From Acanthamoeba castellanii str. Neff (taxonomy: Eukaryota > Discosea > Longamoebia > Acanthamoebidae): DNA of 64,000 nt. Below the pieces are notes generated by a model, which was not told the origin of the DNA, searched no databases, and worked only from the letters and a program-made list of their open reading frames with translations. The stretch lies in contig NW_004457532.1 of assembly GCF_000313135.1 (NCBI RefSeq), positions 734,539-798,538 on the forward strand, given 5' to 3'. This document shows positions 22,729 to 34,241 of this stretch, piece by piece; the first letter of the stretch is position 1; every line of letters begins with the position of its first letter. The position numbers were made by a program, and so were the translations under genes.

Positions 22729-24268
22729 ATGAACATCATCACTGGCACCGACGAGGAGAAGCTGAAGGCCCTGAGCGAGCGCACGTACAAGGAGCAGGCC
22801 GTGTGGTTCCTCAACGCCTTCTGGACGGGTGTGGGCCACAGCGAGGCCGAAAAGCTGTGGGACTTCGTCCACCAGTGCGAGGAGCTCGACAAGGAGAACA
22901 GGGCGCTGGGCAACCATCTCGACGAGTTCACGGCCCACCGCTTCCTTGAACACTTCAAGGAGACCCTCACCATCACCGACCTGCGCGACAAGCTGTTGGC
23001 CAGCGGCGCCATCCCCACCACCAGTAAGTTCCTCAAGGAGGTGCCCCTCATCTTCTTCCTCATCGTCAAGTACGTAGAACGACCCCCCTACTCATCACTC
23101 TAGGTAGCTCTACAAAAAGTCTACTGTATGTGGACGTAGAGATTGACTCACTGTGTTGTACAGGTACAACGTGGACTTCCACCACATGGTGAACACGGCC
23201 CAGGGCGCCGCCGAGGAGACCGCCAAGGCCCAGGGGGTGCTCGAGGCCGTCATGGAGGCCTTCGCCAAGAGCGCCGCCCAAGACCGCAAGGCCGCGGCCA
23301 GCTTGGAGGATTCCACCCGCCGCGAGGCCCACGCCAAGGAGGCCGCCGCCGCCGCCGCCCAGCGGTACGCCCCCCCCCCAATCTACCTCAAGCGCGTGTT
23401 TTTATTTCTCACGGGTGTGCGGCTGTTCAACGGAACAGTGACGCCGATGCCAAGCACTCGGCCGCCGAGGCTGCCCATAAGGAGGGCGTGGCCCAGAAGG
23501 CCGAGCACGAGGCCAAGGAGCGCGAGGCCGAGGCCCGCGCTCGTGAAGACGAGATGGTTGCGGCCAAGAACAACCTCGAGGAGGCCCTCAAGGACCTCCA
23601 CCAGCAGGAGTCGTCCTACAACGCCCGCACGGCCGAGCTGACCAAGGCCAGCCAGGAGGGCTCGGCCATGGCCCAGAGCAAGGCCAAGGTGGAGCTCGCC
23701 ACGCACCTCGAGGCCGACCACTTGCCCCTGCGCAAGGCCAAGGTCACCCAGGAGGCTGCCCTCAAGGCCACCGAGAAGGCCATCGTCGTCAGCAAGGCCG
23801 CCGCCGACGTCGCCTCCGCCGCCCGCAAGGAGGCCGGAAGCGCCCTCTCCCACGTACGTCAGCCCAACATATGATATGTTGAGTGTCTCATGCTGACGTG
23901 TCGTGTGTCATGTCATTTAGGCGCAATCGTCGCGTGCCGCTGCCGATGCGGCGGCTGCCCAGGCGTCGGCTGCGCGTGCGAGCGCAGAGCAGTCTGCCAA
24001 GGAGGCCGTGGCCGCGCGTGCCCAGTCGGAGGCCGACAAGCAGCACGCGGCGGCGGCGCTGGCCGATGCCAAGAAGAAGGTGGAGGAGGCCGAGGCCTTC
24101 CTGGAGCAGGCCAAGAAGGTCATGCCGGGCGGCACCTCCTGGTGGATGGAACGCGAGCTGGCCGAGGCCCGTAACTTCCTGCCCAAGGCCAAGGGCGGCT
24201 ACATCAAGAGGCACATGACCCTCGACAAGGCCGCCAGGAAGGCTTTTGCCGCCTCCATGAAGGGCTAA
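22729..24268 (+). CDS. ABP34-like calcium-regulated actin-bundling protein
   Basis: Four exons (22729-23069, 23164-23364, 23439-23853, 23921-24268) total 434 residues; their summed length is a multiple of three. The N-terminus (YKEQAVWFLNAFWTGVG, then AEKLWDFVHQC) and the C-terminus (GGTSWWMERELAEAR, then basic KAKGGYIKRH) match the landmarks of the Dictyostelium 34-kDa actin-bundling protein family, which has a QAV-x-FLNA-x-W start and a WWM-x-R end. Between them lies an Ala/Glu/Lys-rich coiled coil of about 260 residues, longer than in the 34-kDa protein. It would cross-link filaments in the cortex and phagocytic structures. No clear EF-hand is visible, so Ca2+ control is uncertain. All three donors are GTACG-type. 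Confidence 0.75.
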
Positions 24269-24387
24269 ACTACGCTCAATTTAATGTCGTAGTCTCTACA
24301 CAACATGTTGTGAAACATGTGGTGCTTCTTTGATAATAAACTGTGATAACATTCTCTGTACATACATCAAGATACCAGAAAATCGTG

Positions 24388-27300
24388 TCATTCGTTGATG
24401 CAGGGGAAGACGGGCTCGGCGGTGATGAATCGACGCGCGTTGGCCAGGGTGATGAGGGTCTGGTGGTAGGCGCGCGGCATCTCCACAGGCCGCTCCAACT
24501 CGAGGTAGGAATAGCCATCGTCATCGTCTTCATCCCCCTCGTCCATGTAGCGCGACTGGAACTGGTGCTGCCGCTCGAGCGAAAAGTTCAGCCACACGTC
24601 CACGCCCTCCTCGAGAAGAATGAGACGGCCCCGCACACTGAACCGCGGCCCTGGTGACTGTTGATGTCGTTCGTGTCGTGTGTGCGTGTGCGTGTCGTGT
24701 GCGTGTCGTGTGCGTGTCGTGTCGTTGGTTGTGTTTGTGTGGGTTAGATTCCATGTGGTGCTTGGACAGGGGGTGGAGACAGGGGAGCGTACCAGGAGTC
24801 CCGATGCTGAAGAAGACGAAGACTCGATGTTGAAGTAGGCCGTGGCCGACCGCTTGGCCATCTTGACCAGCTCCGAGTCCTTCATCCGCACGCTGTCGTT
24901 CCTGCTGTGCAGCGACCGCAGCCCGTTCCGCATCATCTCGCCCCAATTCCACGTGTTCTCTGAATACCTCTTTCCCTTCTTCGTTTTCGTCTTCGCTTTC
25001 GTTCTTTTGTCGTCTCGTCGAGTCGGCATCGTCGCTCGGTCGACGCTCATCGAGCGCGGGCGGCGATCGTAGGCCTGGGTCCTGACATCCGGATGCGCGC
25101 TTCTGCTCCGCCGGCGTCCCTGGGCTCGGCCGACATCACGTCGACGCGCCGCGCCGTGGCCGCGGTTGGCCGCCGGGCGCGGGCGGCGATCATCGTCGCT
25201 CCCGCTGCTGCTGCTGCTTCGGCTGCTGTCGGAGCGCTCGAGGTCGAGTTCGTAGGCGCGGGCGTGGAGGGCTTCGGTGAGGGTGGTGCGCCGACGGTCC
25301 ATCTTTTCGAGCTTCTTCTGGTACTTGGCCTTCTTCAGATCGTTCTCCTTCTTGGCCATCTTCTTTTGCGCCTTCGCCATTTTTTTGTCCCTGTCATCCA
25401 ACGCGACACACACGACACACGCGACACACGACACGCACGACGCACACGACACACGACGCACAACACGCACAACACGCACACAACACACGCGACACACAAA
25501 CGCGGCCGCTCACCTCAACAAGGACAGAACAGTGTGAGACACTGAGCGAATGGAGAGGCCTCGCGTACATTTTCTTTTTCTTTTTCTTGAGCTTGGCTTT
25601 CCTCCGCTTCCGGGCGGCACGTGTTTTGTCGGCCGCGGAGGTGGAGGCCTTCACGGGGAGACACGCCAGGCAACACATGCCCTTCAAGCAGCCCTGCAGA
25701 GGGACCACCGATCGGTGTTGGTTTCGCATCGAAGCCACACAAGCACGCACACGCACACACGCGCGCATACGACAGCCAACAAGCACTGGCGTGGCGGTGG
25801 AGTACCATGCAGGCTGATCGGCCGCGTTTAGATTTGAGGCAGACGCAGCAGCACGAGCAGCAGCAGAGCAGGCTGATCACGATCACGACGAACACGATGA
25901 TCTTGTCCATGCACGAATTATCCACGTAGCACGCGATGTCGAAACTGCACCGCAAGTCGTTCAGTGTGCGCCTTGTGTGTCGTGTGTGTGTGTGCGCGCG
26001 CGCGACGTACATGCTGTTGCACGCGCTACAGCTGGTGATTGCGTATTTGTAGCCGCCGTCGGCCGGCTTTCCTCCTCCGCTTCCGTCGCTGCACTGACCT
26101 CCCAGGCAGGTGATATTGGTGGCGAACACCGTCACGTTCACCCACACCGAGTCCACGATCACCCCGAGCGAATCATACAACGACACTGCGACCATCAAGA
26201 AAAATCGTAACACATTAATGTAAACAGAAATAGACAAGTAAAACATGTTACTTAAGAACATATAGTGAATGATGAATGATAGGGTGGCGTGCCGTTGCAG
26301 CCAGTATTGAAGCCCAGGTTGGTGAGACTGTAGAGTGCGAAGGTGAGGTTGGCCGATTGATAGGCCGAGATGGAGCGCATCTTGGCCTGCACGGCCTGGA
26401 TTCGATCGCCGCACTCCGTCACGGTGATCTGCCACACACGCAACAAACCACACTCGACTCAGTCACATCTGATGCACGTGTCATGTTGGCATCTCCGGGC
26501 CTGGTGGCTGTCTTTGGGGGGGGGACTCACCGTGTAGTCCGCCTGGATGGTGCCGTTGTTCATCACAACCACGTCGAGCTCTCCCTGTGTTGCCAGGCCC
26601 TCAAAGCCGGTGATATTGGCCACCACAATACGACCGGGGCTCCTAGGATGATGACGACGCTGAAGGTAAGAGCAGTACTCAGAACAATAAGAGTAATGAC
26701 TGACCGGTTGATGGTGTAGATGATGTCGTCGGCGTTGAGGGTGAGGGTAGTGACGGTGGCCCTGATCTGGTCGAGCGCAAAGCTGAGGTAGCGCTGGTCG
26801 TTGGTTTGGACCACGGCCTGGTTGCCGACGAAATCGCCCCAGAACCGCACAAAGTAGCGGCCCAGCTGTCCCTGCTCCCACTGCAGAGCCGAGCATCATT
26901 GTCAGCAACAACAGCTCATACGACACACAACACACAGCGCACGCATGACACACGAGCGTTCGCCGCACACATGACACAAGCTCACACTGACATCAAATGC
27001 CCACGTACCCTTGCGAGGTCCTCTCGGTGGTAGTGGTCGAGCTGGTTGCCGAGACAGGCCTGGAGCCAGTTCCCGCAGGCACCGCCCTGGTAGCGGAACG
27101 CCGAGAAGCTCACACCGATCTTGTTGCAGGTGAGGCCCGAGAAATCCGCGCTCGAGCGGTCAAGCAACATCCAGTAGTCCGTTCCTGAGTGGTTGTCAAA
27201 GTCTCAACATCGAGCTGTGTCGCGTGTCGTGTGTGTCGCGTGTGTCGTGTGTGTTGTGTTGGTACCGGCTACGACTCGCGGGTGCGTGGATGGCGAGGAT

Positions 27301-28640
27301 GGTACGAAGAGATATTTTTCGCTGAGGACCGGATTATCGCTCCACGGCGCAAAGTCGCCCTGCAGCTTGGCGAAGATATCGCCGCCGGCAGCGGTACCGG
27401 TGGTCTGCGAGGGCGACAGGCGCAGGGTCTCGGTCACGTAGCCGCCGGTCGTGTTCCCGTACATGTCGGTCATCGTCTGGTACTTCTTCACGCTCAGCAC
27501 CACCTCGAAGCTCACCTGAGCCGCACCTGTTTTTTGTTTTACAGGTTTAATAAGAAATAAATAAATTAGACACTGTTAGCAATTATTATTTTTATTATTA
27601 TTATATAAATATAAAAATAAGGAGCCAGCTTTCGTACCGATGGAGAAGACGTCGTACCAGAGTTGGTCGAAGCGGAGGCAGTGCGCGGAGCTGCCGTCGA
27701 CGCCAAAGGCGAACAGCGAACACGTGAGTCCCGCTCGCGTTTGCTCGTTGGACAGCCACAGCACCTCGCTCAGGTCACACGAACAGCAGAACCCCTGCAA
27801 GCATCGTGTGTGGTGTGTGTGTGTGTGGCGTGTGCGGCGTGTGCGGCGTGTGCGGCGTGTGCGACGTGTGCGTGTAATGTTGGGGTCAGGTCTGTTCTAC
27901 AGCTACGCCTGGGAGGAGAGGTACCTGACTGTCCCGGACCACCGTGCCGTCTGCGTTATAGAACCACCCGCAAGTGGGGCTCGAGCTCGACGGCGAGTCG
28001 TTGCACTCGTCGAACAGGAACAGGATGTCGTCCTTGTAGGTGATCGTCTCGTAGGGCTTATTGTTCGTGCGCTGCAATCAGGAATGTTATGTTATTTCAG
28101 GAATGCACGCACACGCACACGCACACGTGTGCGTGTGCGATGGTGGGGCGAAACGCACGCCAACGTAGGTGATGGGGTAGAGGAGCCGCGGGATGGTCTT
28201 GGCCCACTGTATCTGCACGGGATGCTCCAGCGTGCGTAAGACCCCGTCTTCGTCCTGCGTCGAGTCCAGCACCAACTCCAGCTGCTCCGTATTGTTCTGA
28301 AACGTTTTAAACGCCACACCAGCCAAGTTTAAATAATCTAGAACAAATAAAAAAATAGAAGCAGAAAATAATATAGCATTAAAAGTAATATAAATATATA
28401 TTAAAAACGGGTACAGACCTGGCCAGAGTCGACGGTGAGGGTGACGATCATGCGGCGGTCGCAGGAGATGGTGGGCACGTCCGTGGCGCCGTCCTGCACG
28501 CACCGTTCCACCCGGCTCGACGCCAGAAGCGAACCCTCGATACTCACGAGGAGCTGTGGAGCCCACAACACCACGACTAACCACAGCACCAGCTGGTCTG
28601 TCGGCACCGCAACCCGCGCTATTCCCATCTTTCGATTCAT
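24388..28640 (-). CDS. HAP2: HAP2/GCS1 gamete membrane fusogen
   Basis: The start at 28640 (MNRKMGIARV) leads into a signal peptide (LVLWLVVVLWAPQLLVSIEG) and the family opening LLASSRVERC ... CDRRMIVTLTVDSGQ. Later exons give LEHPVQIQWAKTIPRLLYP; GFCCSCDLSEVLWLS; SAHCLRFDQLWYDVFSIG; and CNKIGVSFSAFRYQ followed by ACGNWLQACLGNQL, the Cys-bounded segment where the fusion loop lies. Then come LGRYFVRFWGDFV, CGDRIQAVQAKM and a membrane span near 25880 (IIVFVVIVISLLCCCSCCC). These are diagnostic HAP2-GCS1 landmarks in order. HAP2 is the class II fusion protein that merges gamete membranes. The predicted cytoplasmic tail is long and very basic, with AQKKMAKKENDLKKAKYQK, a Ser/Arg-rich part and an acidic last exon ending PVFPCINE. 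Joining of the last exons to this gene is likely but not proven. Confidence 0.88.
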
Positions 28641-28839
28641 GGCTGGTGCCTCGCCTGGTGCACCAGGCCAGCCCCGGCCCCCAGGTGCCTGCCCGCTGTG
28701 GTGGCCATTGATGGTTTCCTTTCAATAGGGAAAAAAGGAAACCTATTTTCTTTTAAATTTGTATTAGTTTTGTGTCGACCGGGTGACGTCACCGGAGAAC
28801 AGGCGAAAGCGGAGGCGCCACCACACCACCACTTTGAAG
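28641..28839. promoter_or_regulatory. 200 bp divergent promoter of HAP2 and the ER Hsp70, with TGACGTCA
   Basis: Only 199 bp separate the two opposite start codons. The perfect palindrome TGACGTCA, within GGTGACGTCACC (28782-28793), lies about 50 bp upstream of the Hsp70 start. It is the full CRE/ATF-type bZIP core and overlaps the TGACG core of ER-stress elements. Whether a factor binds it here is inference. Confidence 0.5.
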
Positions 28840-31505
28840 ATGAGGAACCCATCGAAAATCAATGTGCTGAGCACAGTGGTGCTCTGTTTCTTTATGGTTT
28901 CAGTGTGCCACGCTCTCCCAGCTTCTTCTTCGTCAGCAAAGACGAAGGGCCTGGCCATTGACTGGGGCACCGAGTGGGTCAAGATGGTGCTCGTGGCGCC
29001 GACCGTGCAGGGCAGCCTGCGGCCGGCGGTCGAGGTCGTGGTCGACGAACAGAGCGAACGCCGCACGCCGGCCCTGGTCGCGTTCGACCCGCCGCCGGCC
29101 GCCACCGGGCGGCTCCTGGTCGGCAACGCGGCCGGGCGCGTGGCCGGCCGCCGGCCCGACGCGGTCCTGCCGGCGCTCAAGCGGCTGCTGGGCGGATCGC
29201 TCGACCCATCGGCTGCTGCCACGTCAGCACGATCCTACGCCCGCGACTTTGCTCACCACTTCACGCCCCCGCGAGCGCTCTCCACCGTACGTGTGCCGTG
29301 AGTCGTGCCGCGCCGTGTGCGATTGTGCGATGGTCTCATGTGTGCGTGTGTGTGTTGTGTGTCGTGCGATTGTGCAGGACGAGAGCCGCCGAGGTGCGGC
29401 TGTGGTGGAGGAGCCGCTGGCGGGCCGGCGCGTGCGGGTCGAGGAGGCGGTGGCTCGTCTGTTCGAGCACTGCCGCGATCTGGCCGGCGGCCCGGACGAG
29501 GTGGCCGAGGTGGTGGTGACGGTGCCGCCCTACTACACGTTCGCCCAGCGGCGTTTGCTGGCGCAGACCCTGCGCCTGGCCGGCCTCGAGCCGCTGGTCC
29601 TCGTGAACGACCTAACCGCCGGTGCCTGCCCCACATTCTGTGCTCACAGTGTGCTTTACATTCCATACAGCAGTTGTGTGTCCTCACCTAACTTGGCTTG
29701 CCGTGTGCGGTAATGCGTGTGCGTGTGCGATTTTGCGATGCAGCGGCCATCGACTACGCCTCCACCCGCCAGTTCCCCTCCAGGTACTGGGCTACGCGTC
29801 ACCAATCACACATGTCATGTCTGAGCCTAACAGGCCATATGCTAATATACACAATGTTCTATATATTCGCAGGGAGCGCACGGTTTTCTTCGACGTGGGC
29901 GCGCACGCGGCTTCAGCCTCGGTGGTCGAGTTCAGGACGGTGGACGGCCAGACCCACATCAAAGGTATGGTTCACTAGCGTGCCTTCAATTCTGTGTCGT
30001 AAACGCTGTAGTGGCTGATGGATTGGCACTGTACCACAATGGTAGTGCTGGGTACGGACAGCGAGCTCGACGTGGGCGGCTTCGCGTGGGACGGGCGGCT
30101 GGCCGGCCACCTCGCCCAGGTCTTCGGCCGCGATCCCTCTTCCCTCCCACCGCGCGCCCTCTCCAAACTACTCAAGGAAGCACAACTGGTACAATTATTT
30201 TATTATATTAAGAATTCTGTCTTACAACAATTAATATTATATTCACTTTTATTTCTATTTATTATACTAAAATTAATTTGCAGGCCAAGGAGGAGCTGTC
30301 GAATGCGCCCACGGCCGAGGTGGACATCGAGAATCTGTACGAGGGCAGGGACCTGGTGACGGTGGTCACCCACGAGCAGCTGGAGGGGCTCATCGCCGAC
30401 CTCCTCCCGCGCGCGGCGGCGGTCATTGGACGCGCCCTCGCGCAGGCCGGCGTCGCCCTCTCCGACGTGTCCGCCATCGAACTCTTTGGCGGCGCCGCGC
30501 GGTACCCTGAACGTACACTTCCCCTCACACACTGATTTAATCGTTGCACACTCTTACCGCACACGCACACGCACACGCACACGGTACGACACACGCGGCA
30601 CGACACGACACGCACCGAACACAGTGCAACAGGTGGTGCGGGGCCAGTACCCTGGGGTGCCGCTTGGGCAACACATCAGCGGAGACGAGGCGGCCGTGTT
30701 GGGCGCCGCCACCCAACTGATCCTGACCAAGGACTGGGGCCGCCTCATCTCCCCCTCCTTCCCGCGACTGGTCGTCAACGACCTCCCGCCACCCAGCGTA
30801 CCCCCCCACAATATATATAAAGACATATATAGAACATATAACCATGTTTACGACGATATTAAAAGCATGTTTGTGGGGGGGGGGGTGAGCAGGGCGCTGG
30901 CGGGGTCGAGGTGGGCGAGCTGGACGGGGAGGCGCTGGAGGAGGTGCAGCGCGGGCTCGAGGAATTTGCGACACGCGAGCGAGAGTACCAGGAGACGGCC
31001 AACTGGCGCAACACCCTCGAGGCCTCCATCCTCGAACGCAAGAGCCAGGTACGCTTCCCCCCCCCTCGCAACCCTCTTCGCGCCAATTCTCTCATCCGAC
31101 ACGACACGCGACACGCGACACAACGCGACACACGACACACGACACAACGCGACACACGACACGATACGACACTCGCTCGACCAACAACACAAAGCTGGAG
31201 GAGTCTGAGGACTTGCAGCCCGAAGAGGTCAGGGAAGAGATTGTCGAGCTGCTGCGATCAGCTGAGGAGTGGCTCGAAGACCTGCCCGAAAACGGTAAAC
31301 CTCCCTTCTGGCACCGCTCTGGCGTGTGTGTCGTGTCGTGTCGTGTGTCGTATTTCGCTCAATCCAACCACCGCACACACAACGTGATGCAGCGCGTGCC
31401 GAGGAGGTGCGCCAGAAGTTCACAGAGCTGCAGGAGCGCCTGGCGGAACTCACCGCCCAAACCACGACCAACCAAGACCAACGGCCACGAAGAGACGAGC
31501 TCTAG
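28840..31505 (+). CDS. HYOU1: ER-lumenal Hsp70 of the HYOU1/GRP170/Lhs1 type, ending RDEL
   Basis: The start MRNPSKINVLSTVVLCFFM is a signal peptide. It is followed by the nucleotide-binding signature GLAIDWGTEWVKMVL, then ERRTPALVAFD, VVVTVPPYYTFAQRR, LVNDLTAG, VFFDVGAHAASASVV, ELDVGGFAWDGRLA, IELFGGAARYP and GDEAAVLGAATQ. This order and wording follow the HYOU1 branch of Hsp70. The C-terminus is Arg-Arg-Asp-Glu-Leu then TAG at 31503-31505, an ER retrieval signal. About ten exons total roughly 600 residues, much shorter than the usual 850-1,000; the extended alpha-helical domain looks reduced (LEESEDLQPEEVREEIVELL). It would act as a nucleotide-exchange factor and holdase for BiP. It is convergent with METTL17 at 80 bp. 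Confidence 0.8.
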
Positions 31506-31584
31506 AAGAGGCCTCAAAAGAAAAAATAGCACATGTCATCATACCACACAACATGGTCTACGGAATGCAAAGAATGTCCAAACA

Positions 31585-33982
31585 CTACATGACCTGGGAG
31601 TCCTCCTTGGCATCGGCGTCGGCCGCAGGCTTGGGCGGGCGGCGGCCGCGAGTCGCAGGCGCAACCGAGCCGACCTTGGACAGACTTCGGTACTTGAAGG
31701 CCTTGGGCCGGAACTTGCCCGCCAGATCCCGCTTCGACGTCTCGTCCGGGAACCCAAACCCGTCGCCCCACGCCGCCTGACCAAGACGCGTGGTTCAGTG
31801 TGTGTCGTGTCGTGTCGTGTCGTGTGCCATGTGTCGTACCTTGCGGGCTTCTTTGTAGATTGCTCCGTCGGATTTGGCGATGATGCGCGTGGTGATCTCT
31901 CCGTCCTGGCCGCAGGTCTTCATGATGACGTGCCGGCCCCGCTTCTGCGGGCTGATCAGCAGCCGGTCAAACGCCTCGTTCTTGTCGACCAGCAGATTGC
32001 CCTGCACCAATCACGGCGGTGGAAACCCAATGATCACCAATCAGCAACACAAAGTTGCACCACACAACATTAATGCATGTTGGTTGATTTTGGTTGGTTG
32101 GTTACCTTGGTGAGAACGACGTAGGAAAACTTTTCGTCCTCCCAGTTGATGGAGGTGTTCTGCTTGGACTGGGTCTGGACGGGGATTCGTTGCATGCGCT
32201 GCGTGAAGTGACACCACGAGTCCTCCCCCATCGGGCACACCTCCGCATGTGGACACTAATGCGCCAACGTCAGCCTAACTAACTGGCGCGCGTGTGCGGT
32301 AGTGTGTGTGCGTGTGCGTGTGCGGTCGCGGCAAGAGCAACGGTACCGGAGCCAACACGTTGGGAAGGCCGTGGGACAGGTCTCCGAGTACCGTGCTTCG
32401 GGCCAACTTGATGTTGTGGAAGCCCACCGGCGTGCCGGGCTCCACGAGAATCTGCACAAGCACGACACGACACGACACGACCAACGACACGGAACGGCGT
32501 GAGAAAGGCATGACGCGGGCAGGCGGCGTCTGAGAGCGCTATGGTACCATGATGCCGCCGCGTCGGGTATGCTTCCAGAGGGCATTGATTTTGGCCAGGC
32601 GCTCCTCTTCGCTGGGCAGCTCGCTGAGCACGTACGACGCGATCACCACGTCGTACCTCTCGTTGGGGTCGGTGGGCAGCAGCCGCTTCCACTTGACCGG
32701 TTTACCTGTCGACACCACACACACACACGACACGACACGCACACGTTTGATGAGGAAGACAGAGAAAGAGCGGAAGAAGAGGTGGTGGTACCTTTACACA
32801 GTTCGTTGGCGACGTCGATCATGGCCTCCGAGGGCTCGACGGCGAGGATGTTGTCCAGCTCGGGCCACACCTCGGTCGCCGACCACACGGCCGTCCCCGG
32901 ACCCGACCCAAAGTCCATCAGCGACTTCGGCGTCCACTCCGGTCGCCGCAGCTTGATCTGCGCCAACACACACCACTCTGTTAACCACCACACGACACAC
33001 ACGACACACACACGACACACACGACACACACGACAAACCTCGTTCATGACGCGAAAGGTGCAGGCGTAGACGCCTGGGAGACGGTGGGCGGCGTAGGCCA
33101 TGGCCTCCTCGCGCCGGTAGACGACCGGGTCGGGCATCACCGACTTGGGCTGGCCCGGCACCAGGCGCGTCCGCTCCCGCAGCCGCTCCGACAGCAGACC
33201 CGCCGTACGTCGCAGTCCCGTTCTTCCCACCTCTGCCCACACACATAACACACTCGGTGAGTGCCGTGTGTGCGATGTCGTGCGCGTGCGGTGTGTGCCG
33301 TGGTGCGATGTCGTGTGTGCGGTGTGTGCGATTGTGTACTCTTGAGTGTGGCGCCGATGCGCTTCTTGAGGGCGTCGGGCAGAACGACCATGCCCAGCTT
33401 CATGGGCTTGAGGTGGTCGTGCTGGGTGCGCATGCGCCGCGAGTCCAGCCAGTCGTGGGCCTCCGCAGAGCCCTCGATGGCGTCGCCCAGCGCTCCGGTG
33501 TGCTCGTCATCGGCGCCGCTGCCCTCTCTTCGTTCGCCTTCCTCCTCGCTACGGCCGGCAGCAGGCTCTACAAAATCATCATCTTCATCTTCTCTATCTG
33601 TGCTTCCATCGAGCTCGTCTTCTGCCAGCTCTTCCATCTCATCTTCTTCTATGCCGTAGTCTGCTTCCACGTCGCTCCCGTCGTAATCATCAGTCCCCTC
33701 ATCAGCAGAATCGTAATCTTCCTCGAAATCGGATTCAGCATACTCTGCATCGTCATCATCTTCGAGGGCAGAGGACGCTGTGGGTCCCCCGGCGCTCGCT
33801 CCGGTTGCCAGCCACGCCTGATGCGCTGGCACTGGCCCCCATCCGCCACCATGGCTGAGATGAAACGCCGTGATTGGAATGTGGCTTGCATTTGGCCGAT
33901 GACTTCGCCCACCTCCCACGCCTCCCCCTGCGCGCCACAAGACGTGACTATGATGCTTGGCCACAGCCAACCCTCGTTGCAT
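31585..33982 (-). CDS. METTL17: METTL17/Rsm22, mitochondrial small-subunit assembly methyltransferase-like protein
   Basis: The start at 33982 gives an N-terminal region with a mitochondrial-type basic opening (MQRGLAVAKHHSHVLWR) and a long Asp/Glu-rich insert. The core follows: VMPDPVVYRREEAMAYAA, then PKSLMDFGSGPGTAVWSA (the SAM-binding GxGxG loop as GSGPG), LAVEPSEAMIDVANEL, YDVVIASYVLSELPS and ILVEPGTPVGF. A Cys cluster comes next, CPHAEVCPMGEDSWCHFTQR, the Fe-S binding motif of this family, followed by WEDEKFSYVVLTK. It ends ADADAKEDSQVM at 31585. METTL17/Rsm22 binds the mitoribosomal small subunit during its maturation and depends on a 4Fe-4S cluster. Several introns contain GTGTCG or CGACAC runs, for example 31800-31830 and 32993-33035. 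Confidence 0.88.
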
Positions 33983-34241
33983 CTCGCTTGATTGTTGGAT
34001 TTTATTTTATTATTATTTTATCATTACTTGTTTATTCTCTCTTTTCTTTGCTTTTTTGTTCTCATCTTTTGCCGCTGCCACAATCGCGATCGGCCTACTT
34101 AAGATCCATCTCCTTCTTGGTCCGGCACCACCCCTTTCTCTTTTCACGACGGCAATTGTGTTCATCTTCTTTATCCACCCCCGACCAAATTATTTAATTT
34201 AATCCTGACTTGTACGATCCAGATTTTGTAGAGAAAGAGAG

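Noticed and set aside
24388..28640. Reading the HAP2 ectodomain as a viral class II fusion protein
   Set aside because: HAP2 shares that fold, but the motifs GFCCSC and SAHCLRFDQLWY and the intron-rich structure are those of the eukaryotic gamete protein.
33257..33991. A 244-residue + strand frame with hydrophobic stretches, opposite METTL17
   Set aside because: It is antisense to the Asp/Glu-rich N-terminal exon of METTL17; the hydrophobic run is the complement of acidic codons.
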